Origin: Stieleria magnilauensis
GTDB taxonomy: Bacteria; Planctomycetota; Planctomycetia; Pirellulales; Pirellulaceae
Direction of reading: 5' to 3'
DNA length: 64,000 bases
NCBI GenBank assembly: GCA_007753675.1
Contig: CP036432.1
Location: forward strand, 9,643,381-9,707,380
Shown: piece by piece, positions 54,799 through 63,261 of the stretch
Numbering within the stretch: position 1 is the stretch's first letter
Layout: each line of letters begins with the position of its first letter
Notes under the pieces: model-generated
What the model was told of the DNA's origin: nothing
Database searches by the model: none
What the model saw: the letters and a program-made list of their open reading frames with translations, nothing else
Position numbers and translations under genes: made by a program

Positions 54799-54990
54799 TT
54801 GAACCCCGCTGGGGTTCCCCTGTCCTCTGCGCCCTCACCCCGGGGTGCGCTTCGCGACCCCGGGCTTTGTTGTGGCACCGCTCTGCGATGTGCACCACAG
54901 TGCGGTGCTTAGCCCAAAAGGCGCTCCGTAATACAATCGACGTCCCCCGGGCATCACCCATCCTCCGCGCCCGCTGCACTCGCTCGCCAC
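54799..54990. repeat. Repeat D, copy 1
   Basis: A 192-nt unit beginning TTGAACCCCGCTGGGGTTCC that recurs at 56930-57121 with about a dozen substitutions and no indel. It contains the palindrome CACCCCGGGGTG, an imperfect 11-nt hairpin (GCACCGCTCTG pairing), and TACAATCGACG near the 3' end. Confidence 0.85.
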
Positions 54991-55119
54991 CGCCCCACCG
55001 TGACCGCACTTCAAACGTCGACACGGTCAACAATTCGATGAAGCCCAACGACAGACACAACCGAGTGCCGGCGAAAGACTCGCCACTTCAAAATCCTGAA
55101 TCCGTCACTTCGGTTCATT

Positions 55120-55917
55120 TCATGGTTCGTCATCGCCTCGCCTTGCAACCATGAAGGCAAGTGGCTGATTGCTCGGGATCAACACGAGCGTATCCCGTTT
55201 GGTTTTCGCTGCGATGTACGGCTTCCCTGAAACCACCACCGACCCAGCTGCAACAAAGTACCACACCGACGTCGTTTTGTTCGCATCCTCCGGTGCAGGG
55301 ACCTCGACAGTATCGGCATCAATGAAGTTCCATTGTGAGGATTCAACCGATCCGTCTGAAAGATTCCGTTGAACGTCCCAAATACCGAGAAGATCAAAGT
55401 CAGCGTCAATGGGCACCAAGTCTTCCCCCAGCTTCTCCGATACCGGCTGCAACATACTGTTGACCCACTCCTCTTGTCGGCGTCGCATGTCTCGCCGTTC
55501 GGCTTGCGCTTCGGCAACCGCAAGTCTCACCGATGATAGATCATCGAGGAAGGTCCCGATTCCGTCGTGAACACCAGAAGTCGCGTTGACGTAGATCGCT
55601 TCAAGCTGGGGAAACACACCGATGCAACAGTCGCCGCCAAGGGCTTCCCATTCGCCGGGGAACACCGATGTCTCAATGGCCGCCATCAAGGAATCGTATT
55701 CGAGCTGATCTGTGGTGGCGTCGGCATCTTTGCCAGTGGATCGAAGGAGATCACCAACTTCGTAAACCTTTGGATAGGGATCCTCTGCTTGACGTTTCGC
55801 CTGACCAGACGCATAGCCTTCTCGGAAACCGACTCGGTTGCCGGCAAGGAAGCCCGCGACGCAAAGGCAAGCGAACAGCATGAAAGCGATCGAGAAACGA
55901 AGGTTGCTGCGGTTCAA
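55120..55917 (-). CDS. Hypothetical signal-anchored protein with planctomycete IETS module
   Basis: A 265-residue protein starting at a TTG at 55917; the GTG/ATG starts further upstream run into repeat C. It has a membrane helix (about 10-27), a module QLEYDSLMAAIETSVFPGEW to VHDGIGTFLDDL (about 71-127) shared with the secretin-like protein at 23613, a coiled-coil stretch (about 128-165), and a final beta-rich part beginning DLLGIWDVQRN that resembles a lipocalin-like domain. The function is unknown. It is the only gene in the repeat island. Confidence 0.65.
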   Translation of the reverse strand: MNRSNLRFSIAFMLFACLCVAGFLAGNRVGFREGYASGQAKRQAEDPYPKVYEVGDLLRSTGKDADATTDQLEYDSLMAAIETSVFPGEWEALGGDCCIGVFPQLEAIYVNATSGVHDGIGTFLDDLSSVRLAVAEAQAERRDMRRRQEEWVNSMLQPVSEKLGEDLVPIDADFDLLGIWDVQRNLSDGSVESSQWNFIDADTVEVPAPEDANKTTSVWYFVAAGSVVVSGKPYIAAKTKRDTLVLIPSNQPLAFMVARRGDDEP

Positions 55918-55935
55918 GATGACACTGGCGTGGTT

Positions 55936-56102
55936 AACGAGATTGTGTTTTCGATGGACTCCGACCCCGTGCCTGCGAGTGCAACGGATGGTCCGCACGT
56001 CCGGCCGCGACGACAGCACGAGCCATCGCCGCTGATGGTCAATGTAACCGATCGACAGACGCCAGTCCGTCTTCGCAGACCGAATCCACCGCCCACTGCC
56101 CC
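55936..56102. repeat. Repeat C, copy 2
   Basis: The second copy of the 165-nt unit, starting AACGAGATTGTGTTTTCGAT. It lies immediately upstream of the TTG start of the gene at 55120-55917, so its sequence may include that gene's promoter region. Confidence 0.8.
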
Positions 56103-56185
56103 GTCACGATCAAGGCGTCCCTTCTGCGCCGAAGACGCGTTCTTATCCCGGAGGGCCGTCGATTTAATTCCTGACGGATATGGCA

Positions 56186-56242
56186 CCCTTCTCCCCCACA
56201 AATCGTTAACAAGCTTGCTTGTCGAATTGTGGGGGAGAAGGG
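56186..56242. repeat. Perfect 16-bp hairpin
   Basis: CCCTTCTCCCCCACAA at 56186-56201 is the exact reverse complement of 56227-56242. The loop is 25 nt. No T-tract follows, so it does not look like an intrinsic terminator. Confidence 0.75.
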
Positions 56243-56359
56243 GTGGGGATGAGGGGGCTGGCGATCGATGTGGCAGCCATCTCACTGGTCGCAGAGCACG
56301 CGGTTGGGCGGTTATCCTCGATGCCATTGCGGGCCAGATGCGTTGCCCCTCACCCCCTG

Positions 56360-56418
56360 CCCCTCTCCCCAAAAAACGCTGGACGCTTCGCGTCTTTGGC
56401 GTTTTTTGGGGAGAGGGG
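56360..56418. repeat. Perfect 20-bp hairpin
   Basis: CCCCTCTCCCCAAAAAACGC at 56360-56379 is the exact reverse complement of 56399-56418, with a 19-nt loop that itself contains GACGCTTCGCGTC. The arm composition (C4/A6 tracts) resembles a mobile or terminator-like element. Confidence 0.8.
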
Positions 56419-56558
56419 AGCCAGTGTATTTATTTGAGATCCGGCAGTCATACAATTGACGTCCCAACGAGGGCGCAGCCAGATCCGAAAGCCCGGCGGG
56501 CTGACAGAGTGCTTGCCGGTCCCGTCAGGGCCCGGACGTCAACCGCACCTTCCGCGCA

Positions 56559-56861
56559 GGCCTGGAAGGCCGACACAGGACGTACTGTGTCGCCGCCGCA
56601 TGGACGGTGTCGCCCTTCCTGGGCTGCTGCGAGAAAACGATCTCCCAACCGGCGGCTCACACCGCCGGCATTCACTCTGCCTGCCCTCCGGGCGTGAAAA
56701 GTATTGCTGATGCATTTTGCTCCCCACGTCGCCATGGGAACACTCACCGACGCCAATCACGTCGCGGTTTCACGCCAGCGGCGTGCCCCATCAAAGCTTG
56801 GGGTCGCGTCAGCGCACCCCAAGGTCCGGTCACCATCAGGCCGCCAACCCCAACGGGGTTG
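56559..56861. other. Cluster of short palindromes
   Basis: Within 300 nt are GGCCT-GGA-AGGCC (56559-56571), CGACACAG/CTGTGTCG (56571-56592), CCGGCGG/CCGCCGG (56649-56668) and CAACCCC-AAC-GGGGTTG (56845-56861). The density suggests either a structured RNA or the remains of several repeat elements. No coding sense is apparent. Confidence 0.5.
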
Positions 56862-56929
56862 AACAGAGCAACACGGTTCGCCCAATTCACGCCGCCGTTT
56901 GCGCACCCCGGATTGTGCCGCGCCGTTTG

Positions 56930-57121
56930 TTGAACCCCGCTGGGGTTCCCCTGTCCTCTGCGCCCCCACCCCGGGGTGCGCTTCGCGACCCCGGGCTTTG
57001 TTGTGGCACCGCTCTGCGGTGTGCACCACAGAGCGGTGCTTAGCCCAAATGTCGCTCAGTAATACAATCGACGTCTCCCGGGCATCACCTGTCCTCCGCG
57101 CCCGCTGCACTCGTTTGCCAC
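56930..57121. repeat. Repeat D, copy 2
   Basis: The second 192-nt copy. Here the 11-nt hairpin is perfect: GCACCGCTCTG pairs with CAGAGCGGTGC. It lies next to CAACCCC-AAC-GGGGTTG hairpin DNA. Confidence 0.85.
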
Positions 57122-57567
57122 GATCATCGCTGCCGTCTCCAGACCGTCTGCTTCCCGAATCTCTTGGCCGCAGGTCATCAACGCTGTGCTGCCAACGGCG
57201 TGTTGATCTCATGGGTGCACTTCCAATGTCCGAAGTCGCTCGACTCCCAAGCAGCGGCGCGACCTGCGTTCGCTCGGATTCGTCTTCGAGTCGAAGAAAA
57301 ACACCCTCGGACCACACGACGCGAGTGACGGGGGAGCCATGCGTCTGCGGATCACTCAACGGGCCACAAGAGATCAAGACGCCGACCGCAACAAAACGCT
57401 GATGACCTGCGGCCGGAGGATTCAAGAAGCTGGCGTCAGCCTGCCGCCCCGGACCACCTGTCCTCCGTTGCAGCCAATGGTGATGCCACATCGGACTCGG
57501 TGACCGCATCATGGAACGCGTCGGTACCGGGACCAATGCCGCGCCCCGAACACTTGGCAGCGGAGGA

Positions 57568-59847
57568 TTAGCGAACGATTCGCCAGCAGCGGTGGATGCG
57601 GCGGTTGCGGAAATCTTCCGGCACGGTCTGTTTGGAAATCTCGTGACACTCGGACACATCCAAATCCGCCGGATCGAACTTGAAGCGGCGAAAGTTGGTC
57701 GAAAAGAAAATCACGCCGCCCTTGCGCACCAACGGCAACAGCGTTTGCAACATCGGCACCGCATCGGTCTGCACGTTCCAATCACGCTCGGTCTTCTTGC
57801 TGCGTGAATATGTCGGCGGATCGAAGACGACCAAGTCGTAGCGTTCACCGGGAGGATGCTCGGCAATGAACTGGGCGACATCGCTGGCGATGAATGTATG
57901 TCCGTCTTGGCGTTTTTCGTCGATCAGTCCGTTGATCCGCAGATTCTCTTTCGTCCAGGAAAGGTACGTGTTGGAGAGATCAACACTGGTCGTTTTGCGG
58001 GCGCCACCGGCCGCCGCGTAGACGGTGAAGGATCCGGTGTAAGAGAACAGATTGAGCAACCATTTTCCTTCGGCGAGGTCGCGGACCATCGAACGCGCGA
58101 TGCGGTGATCGAGAAACAACCCGGTGTCGACATAGTCGTCCAAGTTGACGAGAAACTTCAATCCGCCTTCCTGAACGACGATCCGGTTCCCGGTGTGGTC
58201 GACTTTCTCGTGTTGCGTGTTGTCTTTTTGCCGGCCACGGCGTTTGAAGTGAACGTTGGCCGGCGGCACGTCCAGCGTCTCGGCGGCGGTCCGCGCCATC
58301 AGATCCAACCAGTTGGCGTGCTGGGCGGGATCGCGATCATGGGGGCGTTCGTACTCGGTGATGTGCAAGTGGTCTTCGTAACGATCGACGATCAAGGGGA
58401 TCTCGGGAATGTCGCGTTCGTACAACCGAAAACAAGTGATGTTGCGTTTGGTCGGCCAGCGCCGCAAATGTTTTGCGCGTTTGCGCAGCCGCGTCGCAAA
58501 CAGGTCAGCCTGATGAATGGCCTTGTCATCCAGGTGACCAAACGCGGCCGGCCCGGCGGCGTGCGTGTACGGCTTGGCAGGCGCTTTGGTGGCAGGCGTT
58601 TTGGTGGCGGCGCTGCCAGTGGATTTCTCCGAACTCGGTTCCAGTTCGGGTGCGGCCGCCGTGTCCGTTGCCGTGTCCGCTGCCGCCGGGTCGGATTCCG
58701 CAACCTGCTGGCCGACGACGCGTTTGGGGCCATGGAACTGATAGTAAGTGCATTCGATCCGGCCGTTGTAGAGTTTCCTGCGCCGGTCGGCCTGTCGCCC
58801 CACCGCGGCCTCGAAATTCGGATAGGCGGTCAGAAAGTAGTGCGACCACGTTGGCAACCCACGCAGCACTTCGGGAAGCGATCGGTACAGCGTGTCGAGT
58901 TCTCGGTCTTCGCCAAGACGTTGGCCATAGGGCGGGTTGGTGATCAGGCAGCCGAAGCGACGTCGGTTGGTCAGTTTCAGTGCATCGCCGGGTTGAAAGT
59001 GAATCGAATCGGCGACGCCGGCGCGGGCGGCGTTGTCACGGGCCGCGCGGAGGACGCGTCCGTCGATGTCGCTGCCCAGAATCCGTTCCTCGATCGAATC
59101 GACTTGTGCGGCCCGCGCTTCGCTGCGCAGATCCGGCAACAGCGTCGGCGGGACGGTGGGCCAGGATTCGAAGATGAATTCGCGATCGATGCCGGGCGCG
59201 ATGTTGTGCCCGATGCGTGCCGCTTCGATCGGAATGGTGCCGCTGCCACAAAACGGGTCCAACAACGGACGGTCAGGTTTCCAAAAGCTGAGCAGCACCA
59301 TTGCCGCGGCCAGCGTTTCTTTCAGGGGGGCCTGTGAGATATCGGTGCGATACCCCCGACGATGCAGACTGCGGCCGGTCGTGTCGATGGTCACCGTCGC
59401 GACGTCTTTCAGCAGCGCGATGTCGATTTTGAACGGGGGGCCCGTTTCATCCAACGTCGTGGTCGCATGATCGCGCATCATGGCATCGACGACGGCGCGC
59501 TTGACGGTCCGCTGACACGCCGGGACGCTGGAAAGTTGTGATTTGATGGACCGCCCGGTAACGGGAAATGCGGCGTCGATCGGCAGCAGATCCCCCCACG
59601 GGATCGCGCGAACGGTTTCGAATAGGGCGTCGAAATCCGCGGCAGGAAACTCGGCGACGCGAAGCAACACGCGGTCGGCGCAGCGCAACTGCAGGTTCGC
59701 CCGGGCGACGGTTTCCAGGTCGCCGCGAAAGTGCACCCGCCCAGATTCGCCGATCGAAGCCTCCATGCCGAGGGTTTCCAACTCTCGGCGGACGATCGCT
59801 TCGAGTCCGAAGGCGCAGGTGGCGATGAGATCGTGGGTCGATTGCAC
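57568..59847 (-). CDS. rlmKL: Bifunctional 23S rRNA methyltransferase RlmKL
   Basis: A 759-residue fusion of RlmL (N2-methylation of G2445) and RlmK (N7-methylation of G2069). The N-terminal THUMP-like part is followed by a methyltransferase with DPFCGSGTIPIEAA and NPPYGQRLG; an Ala/Thr-rich linker at about 395-440 leads to the RlmK domain with FSYTGSFTVYAAAGGA, VDLSNTYLSW and VFDPPTYSRSK. Both catalytic domains look complete. It ends within a few bases of the repeat island. The adjoining DNA at its start (59848-60152) has repeat remnants but no other gene. Confidence 0.95.
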   Translation of the reverse strand: MQSTHDLIATCAFGLEAIVRRELETLGMEASIGESGRVHFRGDLETVARANLQLRCADRVLLRVAEFPAADFDALFETVRAIPWGDLLPIDAAFPVTGRSIKSQLSSVPACQRTVKRAVVDAMMRDHATTTLDETGPPFKIDIALLKDVATVTIDTTGRSLHRRGYRTDISQAPLKETLAAAMVLLSFWKPDRPLLDPFCGSGTIPIEAARIGHNIAPGIDREFIFESWPTVPPTLLPDLRSEARAAQVDSIEERILGSDIDGRVLRAARDNAARAGVADSIHFQPGDALKLTNRRRFGCLITNPPYGQRLGEDRELDTLYRSLPEVLRGLPTWSHYFLTAYPNFEAAVGRQADRRRKLYNGRIECTYYQFHGPKRVVGQQVAESDPAAADTATDTAAAPELEPSSEKSTGSAATKTPATKAPAKPYTHAAGPAAFGHLDDKAIHQADLFATRLRKRAKHLRRWPTKRNITCFRLYERDIPEIPLIVDRYEDHLHITEYERPHDRDPAQHANWLDLMARTAAETLDVPPANVHFKRRGRQKDNTQHEKVDHTGNRIVVQEGGLKFLVNLDDYVDTGLFLDHRIARSMVRDLAEGKWLLNLFSYTGSFTVYAAAGGARKTTSVDLSNTYLSWTKENLRINGLIDEKRQDGHTFIASDVAQFIAEHPPGERYDLVVFDPPTYSRSKKTERDWNVQTDAVPMLQTLLPLVRKGGVIFFSTNFRRFKFDPADLDVSECHEISKQTVPEDFRNRRIHRCWRIVR

Positions 59848-60152
59848 GGAGTCGTTCGTGGGGTACAGGGTCTGTCGTGGGGTGTTGTTCGTTCGGTTGC
59901 AGGATTATCCGAGAATAACAGACCTGTCCCGGCGGGATAGGTGCGGGGATTGGCGGAGCGGCCGACTGGAAGCCTATCCCACTGGTGGATGGATGACAGG
60001 CTAGAAGCCTCTCTCGCGGGTGGCTGCGGGCCGGATGCAGGCCGAATCGGCGATTTCGCCCCGACTACCAGCGACCCTGGCAGACGGAGTACACTCTTGG
60101 GCTCGCCCACCCCGTTTCCCGCCTCAGAAAACGACTTTCGATCGGATATTCA
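59848..60152. other. 305-nt divergent intergenic region
   Basis: This contains two related segments, GACTGGAAGCCTATCCCAC (59964-59982) and GACAGGCTAGAAGCCTCTC (59995-60013), which look like a diverged relative of repeat B. No promoter could be assigned with confidence for rlmKL or the DUF3311 gene. Confidence 0.5.
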
Positions 60153-60419
60153 ATGACGAGTTCCACGACTCAGAAATCCAACGGCATGTGGATCATTGCC
60201 GCGTTGGTGGTGTTGTTGCTGATACTGCACCAGGACAACTGGTTTTGGACCGATGACACGCTGGTGTTCGGTTTCATGCCGATCGGCTTGTTTTGGCACG
60301 CCTGTATCTCGATCGGAGCCAGTTTGACCTGGGCGTTGGCGACGGTGATCGCTTGGCCGCTTCCCGACGAAGTGGATGAAAACGGCGACGTCTCTTCAAC
60401 CGAGGAGGCGGCATCGTGA
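60153..60419 (+). CDS. Small two-helix membrane protein, DUF3311-like
   Basis: An 88-residue protein with two helices (about 11-29 and 38-68) and an acidic tail. Small DUF3311 proteins are commonly encoded next to sodium:solute symporters, and here it overlaps the symporter gene by GTGA. It is probably an accessory subunit or assembly factor; its function is not established. Confidence 0.8.
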   Translation: MTSSTTQKSNGMWIIAALVVLLLILHQDNWFWTDDTLVFGFMPIGLFWHACISIGASLTWALATVIAWPLPDEVDENGDVSSTEEAAS

Positions 60420-62002
60420 ACCATCCAGGACTCCCCCAATTAATCATCATCCTGATCTACCTGGGTTTGTTGCTGCTGCTCGGGCTGTCGTCGAGTCGAC
60501 TGTTCAAGGGCACCAAAGAAGACTACCAGGTCGCCAGCCATTCGATCGGCCCGTTCCTGTTGTTGATGAGTCTGTTCGGGACGACGATGACGGCGTTCGC
60601 GTTGGTCGGCAGCAGCGGTGAAGCTTTCAAGGAAGGCATCGGCGTCTACGGGATGCTGGCCAGTAGCAGCGGCATCATCCACTCGCTGTGTTTTTTCTTG
60701 ATCGGCGTCAAGGTTTGGAAATTCGCACGGCGACACAAATACACGACGCAAATCGAATTCTTTCGCGATCGGCTCGAAAGCGACTTCATCGGTTTGCTGC
60801 TGTTTCCGATCCTGGTCGGACTGGTGGTGCCCTACCTGTTGATCGGTGTGATCAGCAGCGGAACGGTGATCCAATCGTTGACCGCAGGCCTGGCACCGAA
60901 CCTGGAGATGTTTCAGGCCTACACGCCGGACGGCAATCCGATCATCGCACTCAACGGTGGAGTTCCGCCGTGGCTGGGATCGCTGGTGATTTGCGTGGTG
61001 GTGCTGGTCTACGTGTTCTTTGGCGGCATGCGTGGGACCACCTGGGCCAACACGCTGCAGACGATCGTGTTCATGATCCTGGGCGTGGTCACGTTTTATG
61101 TCATCGCGACACGTTTGGGCGGGCAAGACGGTTTGATGGCGAACCTGAACGCGTTGGCCGAATCGGTCCCGGAAGAAAAGATCACGCGGATGGAGATGAG
61201 CAAGACGAAGTTTTTCACGTACCTGCTGATTCCGCTCTCGGTGGGCATGTTCCCCCACCTGTTCCAACACTGGATGACCGCCAAGAGCGCCAACACGTTT
61301 AAGGTTCCGGTGATCTGTCACCCGATCTTTATCATGATCGTTTGGGTGCCCTGCGTGCTGGTCGGCATTTGGGCGACGGGCGATTTGATTCCGGCGAAAC
61401 CACCGCTACCGAGCAATCCGAACACGATTTTGCCGTTCCTGGTCAAGACGCAAACGGGCAAAGTGCTCGGCGGCTTGTTGGCCGCGGGGATCTTGGCGGC
61501 GATCATGAGCAGCCTGGACAGCCAGTTCCTCTGCATCGGCACGATCTTCACCAACGACGTACTGACGCATTACAAGGGCAAAGAAAACGTCACCGATGCT
61601 CAACAGGTGCTCTACACCCGATTGTTCATCATCGGAATCGTCGCGATCACCTATCTGCTCAGCCTGGGCAACGTGAAGAGCGTGTTTGCGATGGGAGTCT
61701 GGTGCTTTAGCGGATTCAGTGCACTGTTCCCGATCGTCTTTGCCGCGCTCTATTGGCGTGGCCTGTCGGCAGCCGGTGCGATCAGCGGAATCTGTGCGGC
61801 GATCGTCAGCTGGAGCGTATTGTTCTATCAAGCACTGGAGCAAGACGCGCTGCGAACGTTCGTGTTGAAGTTGCCGCTGGGTGGTGAAGAGTACGAGATC
61901 ATGCCGGTCGTCGTGATGTTGGCCAGTTCGCTGGTGACGATGATCGTGGTGTCTTTGGTCACCCCGAAACCGAGCGAAAAGACGCTGGCGCGGTTCTTTT
62001 GA
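60416..62002 (+). CDS. Sodium:solute symporter (SSS) family transporter
   Basis: A 528-residue inner-membrane transporter with about 13 helices. It begins with a long hydrophobic helix and SSRLFKGTKEDYQVASHSIGP, followed by EGIGVYGMLASSSGIIHSLCF and YVFFGGMRGTTWANTLQTIVFM, segments typical of the SSS family (Na+/glucose, proline or pantothenate type). The solute is unknown. A GTG start has GAGGAGG upstream. Only 8 nt separate its stop from the stop of the convergent hydrolase gene. Confidence 0.94.
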   Translation: MNHPGLPQLIIILIYLGLLLLLGLSSSRLFKGTKEDYQVASHSIGPFLLLMSLFGTTMTAFALVGSSGEAFKEGIGVYGMLASSSGIIHSLCFFLIGVKVWKFARRHKYTTQIEFFRDRLESDFIGLLLFPILVGLVVPYLLIGVISSGTVIQSLTAGLAPNLEMFQAYTPDGNPIIALNGGVPPWLGSLVICVVVLVYVFFGGMRGTTWANTLQTIVFMILGVVTFYVIATRLGGQDGLMANLNALAESVPEEKITRMEMSKTKFFTYLLIPLSVGMFPHLFQHWMTAKSANTFKVPVICHPIFIMIVWVPCVLVGIWATGDLIPAKPPLPSNPNTILPFLVKTQTGKVLGGLLAAGILAAIMSSLDSQFLCIGTIFTNDVLTHYKGKENVTDAQQVLYTRLFIIGIVAITYLLSLGNVKSVFAMGVWCFSGFSALFPIVFAALYWRGLSAAGAISGICAAIVSWSVLFYQALEQDALRTFVLKLPLGGEEYEIMPVVVMLASSLVTMIVVSLVTPKPSEKTLARFF

Positions 62003-62010
62003 TCGCCGGC

Positions 62011-63084
62011 TCACTGTCGCTGCTCTTTATCGCAGCTCTCATCCAACGGAGTCGCTTCACCGACTTGATCGACGGGGTGCGTGTAGAGATAACGCCAGAC
62101 GGCTTCGTGCATGAACGAACCGTCGGCCGGGTTCTTGTAGGCCCGGCTGCCCGGCTGGACGCTGCTGTGAGCACGGCCCGCGTCGCCGCCGACATCGAAA
62201 TCCGTGATCAACCGACGGGTGTTGGAATACGGTGGAGACGCCTGATCGACGTTCACGATAGGGCCGAACTTGTGCATCCCCAACAATTCCCAACTGCGGC
62301 AGTAGTGGTCGCCGGTCCAACCCCCGTCCAAGACGTGCGAAAACCCGAAGTAGCGGTTTTCGGGTGTCGCTGAGGGCAGGGCTTGCCAAACCTGATGCTG
62401 ATCCCGCGGACCACACAACGCCACGACTCGACTGACCTTCACATGCTTTGCGAAGCGGGCCGCGGTGGTCGATCCGTGTGAGCTGCCCGACATGATCACG
62501 TTTTCCCACCGAAGCTGCGAACGGTCCTCCGTCAAGAACTGATCCCAGTTGCCCTCGGGATGTTTCTCGCTGAGCCAGCGGACGAACTGAAGCGAACGTT
62601 CCATCATGCCATCGGGCTTCGGGATGTCGACTTCGTCGCTAAAGTCTTCGCCCGTCGCTGCTTCCAAGCGTATGTTGCCACGACAATGTTCCCCGACCGG
62701 CGTTTCGCGACAACAGAGGGAGAACCAGCGGTTGGCGTAGTGCGGCCGGATCACGTGTAACCCGTAGCTGTTGAGACGATCAAACAGCGCGGTGTTATTG
62801 CCCATCAACCAGATCACCAATTTGCCCTTGGCAGGGACGTTCGTGTCGACCGACGCATGTTGCACGTCAGCCGGTCGGCCCTTGGCGTCTTCGATCAAGA
62901 ATCCGATTTCAGGATGGGCTTGGCAGCGGGGATCGATTTCACTGGCCCTGGCTTCGAGGCGGGTGGGTGAACCAGCGGGTTCGGCGGCATGAGTGAAAGT
63001 CGCAAGTGCGAACGCGACGAATGCAATTGCAGTAAGTGGAAACGCAACGGCAATCGTGCTCGCGAATCGGTGGTGTGTCATCAA
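62011..63084 (-). CDS. BPSS1187-like alpha/beta hydrolase, exported
   Basis: A 357-residue protein with a signal peptide (about 1-33). The core has GSSHGS (200-205, nucleophile Ser202) and family segments KHVKVSRVVALCGPRDQHQVWQ and TPENRYFGFSHVLDGG. These match proteins labelled BPSS1187-like hydrolases, found in planctomycetes and some proteobacteria. The substrate is unknown. ATG 63084 or 63081 are equivalent starts. A repeat B copy lies upstream. Confidence 0.82.
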   Translation of the reverse strand: MMTHHRFASTIAVAFPLTAIAFVAFALATFTHAAEPAGSPTRLEARASEIDPRCQAHPEIGFLIEDAKGRPADVQHASVDTNVPAKGKLVIWLMGNNTALFDRLNSYGLHVIRPHYANRWFSLCCRETPVGEHCRGNIRLEAATGEDFSDEVDIPKPDGMMERSLQFVRWLSEKHPEGNWDQFLTEDRSQLRWENVIMSGSSHGSTTAARFAKHVKVSRVVALCGPRDQHQVWQALPSATPENRYFGFSHVLDGGWTGDHYCRSWELLGMHKFGPIVNVDQASPPYSNTRRLITDFDVGGDAGRAHSSVQPGSRAYKNPADGSFMHEAVWRYLYTHPVDQVGEATPLDESCDKEQRQ

Positions 63085-63208
63085 GTTGTCAGTCGGATAC
63101 TGGGAAAGTTCAGGGAAAAAGGTTGCCGCAATCCAGGGTCAGCTCACAGTCCTCGCAAATCTCATGTGCAACAAATCCACTCGCCGTCGAGCTCGCGGTG
63201 TTGGATTC

Positions 63209-63233
63209 GCAAGCTGGAAGCTTACGCCACTTT
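63209..63233. repeat. Repeat family B copy
   Basis: GCAAGCTGGAAGCTTACGCC followed by ACTTT, identical over 22 nt to the copy at 43465. It lies between the glycosyltransferase 3' end and the BPSS1187-like gene. Confidence 0.75.
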
Positions 63234-63261
63234 TTAAGACCATCGGCATGCACAGCATGCA

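Larger units (their letters stand above)
54271..55119. other. Repeat island, left part
   Basis: An 849-nt non-coding stretch holding, in order, a copy of repeat C, a truncated family A element, an AT-rich 18-bp inverted repeat, and a copy of repeat D. Short open frames across it follow the repeats and lack homology. Confidence 0.7.
55918..57567. other. Repeat island, right part
   Basis: A 1650-nt stretch with repeat C copy 2, two perfect long hairpins, a cluster of short palindromes between 56.5 and 56.9 kb, and repeat D copy 2. Overlapping long open frames (55567-56697 plus, 56757-57659 minus) cross these repeats without homology. The right end meets rlmKL. Confidence 0.7.

Noticed and set aside
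56360..56418. Intrinsic terminator
   Set aside because: The hairpin is long and perfect but lacks a downstream U-tract and is over 400 nt from any gene end.
55567..56697. 376-codon plus-strand frame in the repeat island
   Set aside because: Crosses the real minus-strand gene at 55120-55917, repeat C and two perfect hairpins.
56757..57659. 300-codon minus-strand frame in the repeat island
   Set aside because: Runs through repeat D and hairpins and ends inside rlmKL; composition follows the repeats.
57856..59337. 493-codon frame antisense to rlmKL
   Set aside because: Fully overlaps a conserved methyltransferase gene on the other strand and contains no domain.
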